A stretch of DNA of 64,000 nt from Colletotrichum lupini. Its lineage: Eukaryota > Ascomycota > Sordariomycetes > Glomerellales > Glomerellaceae. A model generated the notes under the pieces. That model saw nothing but the letters and a program-made list of their open reading frames with translations. It ran no database searches and had not been told where the DNA came from. The stretch is taken from the NCBI RefSeq assembly GCF_023278565.1, contig NC_064676.1, forward strand, positions 1,054,001-1,118,000. Direction: 5' to 3'. A program made the position numbers and the translations under genes. Shown here piece by piece: positions 24,637 through 35,700 of the stretch; positions within the stretch are counted from its first letter, which is position 1, and every line of letters begins with the position of its first letter.

Positions 24637-25395
24637 GAGCTTGAAGTGGTTACCTTCTCAAACCAGTGAGATCAAGGAAGATAAAGCTGATTAGGAGGTT
24701 CATGGGCAGTCACTTAGAACAACAAGCACGGATCGGACGGACTGGAAGTCACTTACACTTGTCTTGGGAGGGAGAAGTTCTGGATTTTGAGTTTGATTTG
24801 TGTTGAGGTACCCCGGCGTTCGCTTTTAATTTGCTGCTGGGCAGTTGTATCATCGCCGACTTCGGTCGATAGAGGTGTTGGGACAATGGCTTGCCAGGTA
24901 ATTTGGTTGGGATTTCTTCAGATAGTGATGGGGCTTTCAGGATGGACACGGATACACGGATAGTCATGGAGGTCCTCCGGCAATGAATCAAATTTTGTTT
25001 CTGAATTGCGCTCAGTTCATTTTCCACTCATGTATCGTGACACTCATTCAGCGGCGAAGTCGCCCAGGGAGTTACAAAAACCCTCAGGGGTTGCATCTTG
25101 ATCGCTCCTTGTGGAAGGAAGGATGTTTGACGATGACATAAGCATGAAATCTGCAAGTGGTCTGGGGAAGGATTGAAATCCCCTGCTCTTTCCTCTTGGA
25201 GCTGTACATATGTGGTCTGTGCGCAGGGATTTTTACCCATCCAATTGGGCAGGCTCGGTGTGACGCAACCCCCACACCTTCCTTCGTACTCGGTGGTGGC
25301 GGCATCGAATACTCAGCTTCTCACCCTCAACTTACCTCCATCACTTGATAAGAGAAAGACACCAGGGCTTGAGGCTCACGGGAATCTCACCGAAG
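24637..25395. other. intergenic region
   Basis: About 760 bp between two same-strand genes. No gene seen. Holds the RRM gene 3' UTR and the F-box gene promoter. Confidence 0.5.
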
Positions 25396-26658
25396 ATGAA
25401 GGAAGCTGATGAAATCTCAGGAACCTCATCGAAGGGACCCAAAGCCTCTCACAAGCGGAAGGATACGGCCTCCACGAAAGTCAATCCTGCCAAAGTATCT
25501 CCGGCTGTGAAAAGCTCACCAAAACCAACGATGGCAGCAACTACGTCAGAAGGGCCAGTCGTCGACAACTCAATTTTCACGGTCATCAACAGTGATGGCA
25601 CAACTTCCTACTACACAAGCACCGGTGAGCTGATCGAAGGCGAGTCTTCAAGACACACCGAAGCCACAAAGGAAGTCACCGATAGCGAGCGTGTCACAGC
25701 AAAGGGCGCGCTCAATCTACGCTCAAAGAAGACTGAGAGAATGAAGCGGAAACTTGAGAAGAAGACTGCAAAGTCCTCAGCTCGCCGGACAACTCAACTC
25801 CTCGACCTTCCCAATGAGACTCTTGTCGACATTATCAGCAACATGCTTCCCAGCGAGGTTTTGAAGACTGCCCAGACCTGCAAGACACTCCGCAAGCTCA
25901 TCCAACACAACGAGAAGCTTCTCTCGCGCAAAATCATCTCTCAACGATACCCAGTTCTTTCCAAGTGCTTCAGGCTTCCAGTAACACTCGACGAGATCGA
26001 CCCAGAACTTCACCCGGTCCTCAAGAATGACGCCAGAATCGACATGCTCGGTATCCACCGGCGATACGTCCACATCCCTCAACCCGAGCCCTACGTCTTA
26101 TGCACCTGCCTCACCTGCGTCTTGCGCTGGCAGGCCTGCTGCATCATTGTCGACTTCAACAAGTGGCGCCCCAATCTCGACTCCGGGGTTCCCATCACTA
26201 TCATGCGCCGGGGTCAAGACGCTTCGTGGAACTTGGTCTGGAAAGACAGAATTACAGAAACCGTGCTCCATGCCATCCGCTCCCCGCTCGCCTACGCTCA
26301 CCTCCTCGAGGTCCATCTCAACAACACCTGTGCCGCGATCAAGAGGCAGAGAGCGAACAAGGGTAACCGTCGTCGCCACTTTGAGATGTCCGAGGCCGAC
26401 GCGGAGTCTCTCACAGACGCCTTCTTGGAGGGGAACGGCCCGCCCACCATCGATCTCCCCTACTCGCGGGATAACTATTACATGCTCGAGGCGTACATGC
26501 CCGCCAGAACCTGGCTCAAAGACGAAGAGAAATGGGTCTATATCCCGGCGGACTTTCACGATAGAGACCTTGATTGGGTCGCGAAGCGATGGGGTCCGGA
26601 ATGGGGCGTCACACATAATCGGGACAGGCCTAATGAGCAGATGATGGGACCGGCTTAG
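25396..26658 (+). CDS. F-box protein
   Basis: Single exon, 420 aa. ATG 25396 is the first ATG in the frame; the frame extends upstream only through a TTG. Residues 1-130 are Lys/Ser/Thr-rich with a basic patch (SKKTERMKRKLEKKTAKSSA). An F-box lies at about 134-175: LLDLPNETLVDIISNMLPSE, then LKTAQTCKTLRKLI. F-boxes bind Skp1 and bring substrates to SCF ubiquitin ligases. The C-terminal half has a Cys-rich stretch (LCTCLTCVLRWQACCIIV) followed by an uncharacterised region common among fungal F-box proteins, with no WD40 or LRR repeats. The target is unknown. Confidence 0.85.
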   Translation: MKEADEISGTSSKGPKASHKRKDTASTKVNPAKVSPAVKSSPKPTMAATTSEGPVVDNSIFTVINSDGTTSYYTSTGELIEGESSRHTEATKEVTDSERVTAKGALNLRSKKTERMKRKLEKKTAKSSARRTTQLLDLPNETLVDIISNMLPSEVLKTAQTCKTLRKLIQHNEKLLSRKIISQRYPVLSKCFRLPVTLDEIDPELHPVLKNDARIDMLGIHRRYVHIPQPEPYVLCTCLTCVLRWQACCIIVDFNKWRPNLDSGVPITIMRRGQDASWNLVWKDRITETVLHAIRSPLAYAHLLEVHLNNTCAAIKRQRANKGNRRRHFEMSEADAESLTDAFLEGNGPPTIDLPYSRDNYYMLEAYMPARTWLKDEEKWVYIPADFHDRDLDWVAKRWGPEWGVTHNRDRPNEQMMGPA

Positions 26659-27170
26659 AAGGCTAAAAGGAACCTTGATTCTTACCGTACACATGCCATG
26701 TGCCACGCTCGTCATCATCCGACGGACTATAACGGCCCGCTGATTCCTGAGTCGGAGATGTGCAAGACCAGCGTGGCCCACCCAGGCGGCAGAGTAGAGG
26801 AAATTTCCTTTGCTCTGGCCCTGATTTAGAGGCAGTTTCGAAGGTTCTGGGCGGTTGTGAGGGTGGTTTGTGGTATGAGGGGAGGGCACTGATCTTTTGG
26901 TACCATGGACTACCTTACCTAATGGGAAGCGGGCAGTGATTGGGAGCTCCTAGAAGGGAGGTCTCATTTGTCACACGACTTCACATGAGCGACGAAGATA
27001 ATGGTTACGATGAGTACAATGGATTTCATTGAGAAAAAGAAATTGGGCCACTAAATAACCTTGTCGTCCGTGTCTCCTTCGGACCCTCCTTGCTGTCTCC
27101 CTGACCTCCCTCACTATGAACAAAGACTCGTCAAGAGCAAGCACAGCCTTGGCTCGTCTCTTCCATAGCC
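26659..27170. other. intergenic region between convergent genes
   Basis: About 510 bp separating the 3' ends of the F-box gene (+) and the P450 gene (-). No gene or structured element recognised. Confidence 0.5.
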
Positions 27171-29242
27171 TCACAACCGAGTCTCGGGCCTCTTCGTAAA
27201 AACACAATCCAACTTTGCGGGCTTAATAATTAGCTGAAACTTGGCTTCTTCCTCAAACGTCTCGCCGTCTTCTCCAGGGGCAAATTCAAAGTCATAGTTC
27301 CAGAGAGTATAGGCAATGGTTAGCCGCAGAACGTTCCAAGCCAGACGCCTTCCTACACAGTCATACCGACCTGAACACCAGATTGTGAGCTGTTCCATTC
27401 TTCCTATGCTTTACGCGACATATCCTTACCGTAGCTAAAAGGCAAGAAAGCCCTCCGGTCAATGACCAACTCTGGGCGAGTCGTCCAGCGCTCGGGTATG
27501 AACTCATTAGGGTACCTCCAGTACTTGTGGCCTATAGTGATTATCAGCGATCAAAGTTTGTACATCCCACGCGAGTTTCTGGACTTACTTCGATGATAGC
27601 AGTGGATTGGCGTACATAAAGTCACGTCTCCAGGGATGTAAGTCCCATCAATCGTCACACCCTCCGACGGAGCCATTCTGGGCCCATTGATCGGCGCGGG
27701 CGCATACATCCGAAGGGTCTCGGCGATGACAGCTTCAAGCAGATCAAGCTTATTGAGGTCCGTCACAGCGAATTCCCCTTCCAAAGTCTTGGAGTGCATA
27801 GGCGCAATCTCTTCGTAAAGACGCTGACGGAGTCCGGCGTCGCGGGCGATGTAATAGAAGGCGTACCCCAAAGTGCAGGATATTGTGTCTCTGGCCTTTA
27901 GTGAGCATGTGTGTTTCTCCAAACAAGAGTCCCCATATATACGTACGTCGCTCCGATGAGGATGGCTTGAGAGTCGGAATACATGATATTGACATTGAAG
28001 AAAGACTTTGGTTTCTCAGACTTATAGTCGTCGAGGAAGTACTTCAACATATCGTGAGATTCATCAGAATCAACCTATTCAATCATCAGCTATACTTCAC
28101 CATAACACCTCTAAGTAGGTCTTAACTTACGGCGATCCTCTCATCCACAAGTCGAACCCCCAAATCCTCAAACTCCTTTTGCATACCCATCCGCGGCAGC
28201 TTCGCCAGGAACACGAGCGGCCAAGGCGTCTGCCCCAGTCGAGCGCCCAACTTGAACGTCGTCTCAATGAGGTCGAGCATCCTATCCTCTCTGCCGTCTC
28301 GGACGGTACCGAAGTCTCGGCCGTAGCCTACACGGCCCATATTGTCAAAGGGGATGAGTTTCGCGTAGTGCGAGGCGTTGATTGGCTTTCCTTGGACTTC
28401 TTCGAGGCGAGATAGCCAGGTTCGGAGGACGGTGCGGGTTTCTTCTTCGTATCTTTCGAGGGCTGGAGGAGTATTAGCATATTCAACCTTTCCTTGGACA
28501 AACTCCCTGAAAATTTGAGGCCTAGTGGAATGAGAGGGGATGCGGCGTCACCTTTGCTTCCTAAAGCTTGGTCCCAGACTTTACGCCTGTCGCGGTGTGC
28601 CTCGTTGTGCGAAAGAGAATCCAAGTTCAACTCGCCCTTTGTCCTCAAAGCGTCGTAGAATCCGGTATTGCGCTTGGTGCACTGTGTCTGTGGTCCGTGG
28701 ATCTTGGTGATGGCGTCTAGGTTGACGACTGAGATGTCGTTGGGGCCTGGGGTCTTGTTAGCTGGTACTCAGCCTCCATTATCACCAGCGCTCGCTCGAG
28801 TTATTGGGTCCGTACCAACGCGCACGAAATCTCCGTGCTTCTCGTGCATCTCGAGATATTTTTCATGCAATTTCCAATCTCTGTTGAGCCACATGATGTA
28901 GGGCTTCATAATTCTGGCCGGAAAAGGACCGGGGAACCGGCGCAGAGGGTGGAATATTAGGCGGTATACCACGATACTGGTAAATAGGCCTGCAAAGTAA
29001 GAGCTGGATATTGCAAGATGCGCCGTTGTACCCGTTGCGAATCCCAGACTTGTGACGGACTTGATGAAGAGAAGCATCAGTGCGACGCCGTGGATGACCA
29101 AGATATTGAACACCTCCATGCTCCTGTGCCCGCGGATATAGTAGCCCCAGTGTGCTAGGAGACCAGCTCCCGCCGCCAGGGCGCAGGATAAGCCAATTCC
29201 GGTGCCCAGTGTGGCGCTCAGTGTAGATAAAATGTTTTCCAT
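27171..29242 (-). CDS. cytochrome P450, tryprostatin-hydroxylase-like microsomal type
   Basis: Seven exons on the minus strand join in phase: 29242-28816, 28746-28552, 28462-28131, 28074-27947, 27890-27589, 27531-27430 and 27370-27171, giving 561 aa. All introns are 56-89 nt with GT/AG ends. The N-terminus has three hydrophobic segments (about 10-30, 47-63 and 75-96) before FHPLRRFPGPFP. The I-helix motif GATDT ends at Asp362-Thr363, and its Thr361 codon is split by intron 4. ExxR is Glu418-T-L-Arg421. The heme loop FSYGRYDCVGRR puts the ligand at Cys500, and its Gly496 codon is split by intron 6. Both motifs independently confirm the splicing. The multi-helix N-terminus with HWGYYIRG resembles P450s annotated as tryprostatin B 6-hydroxylase-like (family memory). 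Substrate unknown; no secondary-metabolite backbone gene is visible nearby. Confidence 0.88.
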
Positions 29243-30364
29243 AGCGGCGTGTTTTCACGAGTCACTATTGATTGCGGGCCTCAGTTATCAACATGTCGAG
29301 CTGTGAGGTGTTCAGGGCGGTGGAGCTTAAGTATATCGTCCGCCTAAGCTTTCCCCCCTCGGGTGCCGAGGCCAGGTTACTTCGGCCGTGCAGTATCCAG
29401 ACCATCTGATACACCAGTTGCAGTTCCGTCTTAGGCGACTTTGGGGTAACGCCCGAAGGATGTTCTCATGGGGCAGCCCTGTAATATGTGCAAAAGTTCG
29501 ACCGGCGGCCCGTCGGATACCAGAGACTAAAGGTACCTAAGGCACTATTCTAGAGATTAAATGCTGCTTTCTGGCTGAAGCCTTCGCTTCTAGTATGAAA
29601 TGTAGAGTTGGGTGGTAGGACTTCCCCGCATCTCTACCACAAATGATGCTGTAGAGAAGTAGAGATTGCGAAGACTGAACGGGATTTAGATTCCGAGAGA
29701 AGGGATTAGCTCCTCGCACTTCCAAAGGTTGGGATGTTGAGAAACGAAAGGGATGCCTCATGGTTTTTTGTTCATGCGGTGTCGTCCACAGTACTGACAA
29801 CTCTCACTTTGGCCTCGAGTCCTTTCCTCGTGCTACAGCATAGCACGACAAGTGATAGCAGCGATAGAGTGGGCATTCGAAAACGGTGTGTACGCGGTGA
29901 GGCATGTGGTTTGGCTCTAAGTACCGTAGCTTTCTCTGGCTCTTCAAATTCCCCCTTGAATCTTTTCACAACACATCACCATCGTCTGCTTAAGGAGGTA
30001 AATTTTGAGTGTGGTCTCGATAGCGACAGTGCACCTTGGCCTTGAGACACACGAAAGGCATGGCAATGTATTCTGACTGCGCAAGTTGCCAACGGCCCGT
30101 CGGAATAATCTAATCTTCAGCATTTTGAAGGGAGGCAAACAGCCATCCCGTGCGAGTGCGAACTGATCAGACACGCATGTGGTTTTGTGCAATGACGTAA
30201 GATAGTGTGTCTTTGATGTATGTCGATTACTAATCTGATTGTTGAAACTTTGAAGCTTTGAAGCTTTGAAACGCCTGTGCCCTTGAAATCATGTTCCCGC
30301 CGTGATATACAATTCTAATGCATGCAAATCATTCCGTAAAAATCGTCATAAGTCACCCCCGAGT
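29243..30364. other. intergenic region
   Basis: About 1.1 kb with no supported gene. A short imperfect repeat of TTTGAAGC lies near 30249-30270. Contains the P450 promoter and the glycine-rich gene 3' UTR. Confidence 0.45.
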
Positions 30365-30610
30365 CTACCAGCGACCACCGCGGCCTCCCCATCCTCCACC
30401 CCTACCGCCGCCGCCGTATCCATGTCTGCCGGGTCCGCCAAAGCCGCCGCCGCCGAAGCCGGGTCGGGGGCCGCATGGTCTAGGTCCACCCATCATGCCG
30501 CCGCCGTGATGGCCGTGGTGGTGGGTCTGTACGATAACTGGGCGGGGGCCGTAGCCAGGACCGCCGTAGCCACCTCCGTATCCTCTGCGTCTCGACAAGC
30601 CGAAGCACAT
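30365..30610 (-). CDS. small glycine-rich protein
   Basis: Single exon, 81 aa, beginning MCFGLSRRRGYGGG and ending in RGGGWGGRGGRW. It is made almost wholly of Gly with Tyr, Pro, Arg and a His cluster (QTHHHGHHGG); there is no signal peptide or known domain. Support for a real gene comes from its context: a TATAAA on the minus strand at 30882-30877 lies about 270 nt upstream, followed by a long CAA/CTAC-rich leader typical of expressed fungal mRNAs, and the ATG sits in ACAAGATGTG. Similar tiny Gly-rich proteins are often abundant or stress-linked transcripts in fungi, but no function is established. Confidence 0.6.
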   Translation of the reverse strand: MCFGLSRRRGYGGGYGGPGYGPRPVIVQTHHHGHHGGGMMGGPRPCGPRPGFGGGGFGGPGRHGYGGGGRGGGWGGRGGRW

Positions 30611-30876
30611 CTTGTGTCGTTTGTAAAGATAGGCTGGAGGTAGTTGAGCTTGTAGGTTGTGAAGATTTCGTTGACTTTAGGTCTGCCGCAGGTAATTTGA
30701 TTGTGCGACTTTGTAGTAGTTGGTAGTTGTAATGTCAACTGGTAGGTTGAGTGTTGGTTGGAAGTTTTTGAGTTTGGATTTGGTTCTCAATGAGAGGCTC
30801 AAGTGTTTTTGTAATTGTAGTTTGTTGTGATGATGAATAGGACAATCAGTCATGATGAAGGGGAGAATCATTCCAC

Positions 30877-30882
30877 TTTATA
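30877..30882 (-). promoter_or_regulatory. TATA box of glycine-rich gene
   Basis: TATAAA read on the minus strand, about 270 nt upstream of the start codon and before a purine-poor leader. Confidence 0.5.
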
Positions 30883-31988
30883 GATCGCCTGCTTGATGCG
30901 TTCATCTGCCCAGCATAGTGCTGCCAGACCCTTCGTGCGTCATTTCGTCCCGACCGGAGAACGCTAAGTTGCCAATGCCCCCAGCCTACACTAGGATAAT
31001 GGAAGCAACTTGGCTCATGTCACCATGTCATGAGGGGCCGCGCAATCGGTCTCCGCACGGAAGACAGCGAAAAACCTAGTCCCACGTCACTGAGAACGCC
31101 GCAACCAGCGCGCCCAAGTCGCTAAACGGCTCGAGCGGCCGAAGGCGAAGCCTTAGAAGAGTCAAGGTCCATCCCAGACAACGTGATTGTGGCTTTTAGG
31201 TCCTGAGCCACAATGCCTTGTGCTGTTGCTGCTGGACCTCAGCCAATGCCGAGCCACACCGAAGGGCCCCGTTGGAGAATCCCGAGGTGCCGCCACATTC
31301 CGATACATTGGTGCGGACCCGAGCGTCTTCGTGGAGTGACCAATTGGGTCGCCGTTGGTCTCCGGCGCCGGATGGCCGGCATGGTTTGGCGCCGCATTTG
31401 GTTTGCCAAGTTGGCCGAATCGGCTTGGTGCCTTGGCTATCGTCTGTTCTTGGATTTTCTTCAGCTGCTATGTGTTGAATTGGTCCCTTTTTGGGGTTCT
31501 TGCTGAGTAAAGGTTGCTGAGAAGTCTTGAGTCGAGTCGTCCGATGCCTCGGTTTCCCTTTCAACGTCATTCTGGAGCTGGGTCTGTTGACTCAGAAGTT
31601 CTAGAACGCAGTCTTAAGACTTGTGGATTGTCGGGATCGTCGCTGGGGCACAAGCGATGCTTGGATGCACTCTCGTGCCTTGTTCGCCCATCTATCCCGT
31701 CAAGAACATCTCATCAACCACCGCATCTTAACTTATGGGTTAAGTGGAATGGTTTTGGATGTAACCACAGTCCAATCAATTCGTTAAAAGACCTCAGGTG
31801 TAGCATGAACTTGAATGCTATCCTGGACTTGAAACCTGAAATGAGAAACATTGCCGGAGAGAAAGGAACGCAGGCACGAGCCAAAACGAAGGGGTGCATT
31901 ATTACGAATGTACATTGAACTGTTACTATCGCTTGCCACGTGTCGTCTTCTTCGAACATTATGTGCATATCTCCGACGTTTGAGTGGT
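30883..31988. other. intergenic region
   Basis: About 1.1 kb. Frames on both strands (for example 31196-31570 -) lack any family features. It marks the left edge of the transposon-disrupted compartment and still has ordinary base composition. Confidence 0.45.
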
Positions 31989-32587
31989 TCATGATTTGGA
32001 AACTCGTAAGCCGCCTTGAACGCATTGAACCGCGCCTACCAACGCACCGAGTACCAAGACCAAGATTGCCAACCAGAACGTGCACCAAACAACCCTGTTT
32101 CGACGGTCATGCCACCATTGAGATATAGTGCGAGGAGTAGCATCATCATATGCTTGCTTGAGGACGATAAGACGATTTCTCCAGAATCTAAATCTCTCGA
32201 TCCTTCGGGCTTCAGCAGATAGTGTTCCGATGGATCCAAGCCCCCAGTCGATAGGAGGGCATGGCTGTTTGGATAGAAGCTTCTGATACCAAGACCAGCG
32301 TCGGCGTTTGGATATACCTGTGCCGCCAAACTCCGATTCAGGAAAGAGTAGCTGCAGCGTCTTTAGGGTCTCTTCGAGAAACCCAACAGGGTAGATTGAG
32401 CTGGGTGATGATCGTATTAGTGCCAAGTCATCGGATAAATGTTCTCGAATACCCGTCATTCTACTTGCCTTTGATGACATCGAAGGAAAGAAACGTGATG
32501 AAAAACCAACACTTTAATCCCAGACTCTTCCTCAATAAGTAGAAGATGGTCTGCTAAGTTATCCGTAAATTCAACTTAGATACCTCT
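31989..32587 (-). pseudogene. 3' part of a membrane protein gene split by copia element 1
   Basis: This is the continuation of the gene starting at 40732. On the minus strand, 32587-32469 and 32400-31989 follow in phase from codon 174 across the transposon. Reading resumes inside a stretch ending EFTDNLADHL, then VFHHVSFL. A 68-nt intron with a GC-AG border (AAAG|GCAAGT ... CACTAATAC ... CCCAG) restores the frame into YPVGFLEETLKTLQLLFPES. The C-terminus has a WHDRRN motif directly before one strong transmembrane helix (WCTFWLAILVLVLGALVGAV) and ends RVSKS. I recall this C-terminal pattern from many uncharacterised multi-copy ascomycete proteins. One in-frame TAA lies 14 nt inside from the junction and fits CAA to TAA by RIP. 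Rebuilt length is about 350 codons. Confidence 0.75.
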
Positions 32588-32592
32588 AATTG
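32588..32592. repeat. target-site duplication of copia 1, left copy
   Basis: AATTG abuts the left LTR; the right partner at 40211-40215 is AATTA. The single G/A difference fits RIP. Confidence 0.65.
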
Positions 32593-32769
32593 TGTCACGA
32601 GTTATGGCACGCAGCAATGGGCATACGGAGTATAGTAAAAGTGGCTTAACTATCAAAGTGGAAATAGACAAAAGGAGAAGGTCTATATATACGATATCTA
32701 AAATAGATACGTAATTTAGCACGTAACGGGCACTTTATAAGGTGCGATTACTATCCCTATTACGTAACA
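32593..32769 (-). repeat. LTR of copia 1 (3' LTR in element orientation)
   Basis: 177 bp, beginning TGTCACG and ending ACGTAACA. Compared with the right LTR it has about 21 differences, all transitions. Its outer part (near the host gene) keeps C and G; its inner part is mutated to T and A. Confidence 0.9.
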
Positions 32770-35700
32770 TACCCCCTAATTACTACTACTAAGGAGCTAT
32801 TATACTTAAAATAAAATCTCTAAATGCCCTTATAAAGGCCTAATTTAGTTAAATATAAATAAAGGAAAATTAAGTATAAGGGATACGTATCTTTTAAACC
32901 GCGTTTATTATAAATATATCTCTTTATTTAAAATAAATAAAATCCTAACTTAGAATAGCGCGTATTCTACTATTTCTAATATATAAATTACTAAGGGCGA
33001 GGCTACTTAGCTACTTTATATATATTTAAATTCTCGCGGCGTTACTTAGCTATTATTTTTCTTCCTTTTTTTAACCTCTCGTAATTATTATAAATACCCC
33101 TATTTACTACGCGCGCACGCCTACGCCGTCGAATCGTTTACTAATTTTATTCTAAATATAAATATCTAATATATCTAGAAATAATAATAAGTTTTATATA
33201 ATTTTTATAATACCTCTTATATATACGTTATATAGTTTATTAAGAGTTTAAATAGGTAATAATATTAACGAGCCCTTTTAAGTCGTTACCCCCCCCTATA
33301 ACCTCCTACTTACTTACTAAGGCCCGGCTACTAAGCTCTCCCTCTTTAGCTAAGAAGATATTAAGGTTATTAATTAAAACGCCGAGGACTTTATTAAGTT
33401 CGAGGCTCTTTTTAGCGGCTATAATAAGGGTAATAATAAAGTAAATAGTAATAATAAGAGCTCTAATAGGCTTTTACTTACCCCCCCCTCAGAGTTTAAA
33501 AATAAAAATAAAACTAGTTTAGATAATAAGCCCTTTAAGAAGGGTATATCGTATATTTATTATTTTAAAAGTTTATATTTAATATTATTTTAAAGTTTAA
33601 AAAACGCAAGGCTAGCTCTTTTTAAAAAGGTAGTAAGAAGTAAAAGAGAACGCCGAGAAGTTAAGGTACTCCCTATAATAAGTATAGTTCTTTTCGCTAT
33701 TCTAGGCCTATTTAACGTATATTTAGTCCCTAAGAAGCTTAAAAGAGAGGCTCTTAAGGAACGGGAGATCTAATATTTACCCTATTTTAAAATAGCCCTT
33801 TAGTATATTAATACTAAGGATAGTAGTTATTATTTTATAAGAAGTAGTAGCCGGTATGTGTACTATTTTAATAGCCGTTTAGCTAAAGGGTATATTAATA
33901 TACTAATCGTTTTATAGCTAATAGCCCAGGCCCTTATTAAGGCTATTATAAATAGCGCTCCCTCTCTTATAAATATATTATCCTTTTTTATTATTAAAAA
34001 GCGCACTTCTAATTATAGTTTTAATAAAATATTACTAAGCTCCGTAATATTGTCCGCTAGATATATAATAACTAAAGGATATATAAAAACTATATTAGCT
34101 TTTATATAAAAAACTTCTTTAACGCGCGCCCCTAATCCTTTCTTATGCTTATTATAATTATTTATAATTAACTTCTTATCGCGCCGCCCGCTTTTATATT
34201 TTAAGTCGTTAACTGAACGGTTATTTTAGCTCCCGCGCCCCCCGCTACCCCTACTACTCCTAGCTTTATAAACTTTAAGGTATATAAAATACGTTTCTTA
34301 GCGCGCATACTAACCCTCCTCTTTAATAACGCTATATTCTTAGTAATTACGTACTTCGTAAACTAGGAGTTTAAATAATAAGCATAAGCCTAAGTCTTAT
34401 TTTTATATATATATACCTTATAGGGTAAAGTTATTTTAAGAGTTTAGGCCTTTGGGTTATAAAAGGTTTTTATTTTATTTATTTTAGGCCTCCGGGCCGC
34501 ACTCTAAGTTCCGTTTATCGTTTACTTTTAGGTATTAAGTTTTTCTAAGCATAGCCTAAATTAATCATTTTTAACTATTTTAACTATTTATAATAGCTTC
34601 TTGCGTATTATAGAAGTTAAGAAGTATATAAAAATGTTCGAACTTAGCTCGTAAAAGGTTTTTAGTAAGTTTATTTATTAATATATTTTTTATTAATATA
34701 TAAGTAACCTCGAAGCTATTTTTAGTATACTCTTATCTTAGCTATATATTTTATATATCGATATAGCGAAGTTAAGTAGCTATTCTTTCTTTTTCCCCTA
34801 CGACGAGTCGAATCGTTTATTAATTATCGTAGTTAACTAACTATACTTCTCCTAGGTTAAGGGCAATATCCTTAAAAAGGCGCTTCAGAGCTATAGTCTC
34901 TTTTACGGTTTCCTTAAGGTAAAGAAACTTAGCTTTAGTAATTAATGTTATAACCGTCGCCTAGCGTACTAATTTCTATTAAATTAAGCTATTAAAAAGG
35001 AATATTATATATCCCTAAGATAATCGTCGTATTACTTCGTTATTTACGAAGCTAATATCTCTAATTAGAAATAATAATTGCGTACTTAGTATATTACTAT
35101 AATAGAGCGCAAAATATCTTATTATATAGAAATATCGGATATAGTAGTTAATTACTTTAATATAGGTTGCGCTTAGGTTAGTTAGGAACCGTAATAATTA
35201 CGAGTAAGTAAAGGCGACGTCTAGTCTAATTATAATAGCTATATAAAGCACACTCCCGACCTTCTCTTAATAGCTCTTTATTTCCTCCTTTATTACCTAC
35301 CCCTCGTTTAGTTTAAACTCTTCTTAAGGAAGAGGGGTAGCTAGATATAATAAATCTATAAGGTTAAAGCGCTTAGTAACTCGCTCGATATATACGTCGT
35401 AAATAAAATAAACCTTATAAATAATATAGTCTTATAAAATCCGTACTCTAAAGAAGTAATTAATCGGTTTATTCTCTTTAAGGTTAATATATTTTTTTAT
35501 ACCATTAACGATCTCCTAAGCCGCATTTTAGTTATTTTAATAATATAAAATAATAAAGTTATCGACGTAGAATACTAATATTACCTTCTTATTTATAGTT
35601 TAATAAATATAGATCTCCTCGTAATTATATATTATATTTATACTATGGAGTATAGAAGTAAAGGTTTAGAACTAGAGAATTAATAAGTCTCGGAGGCTAT

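Noticed and set aside
29537..30192. Several short frames on both strands
   Set aside because: All under about 105 codons, mutually overlapping and featureless.
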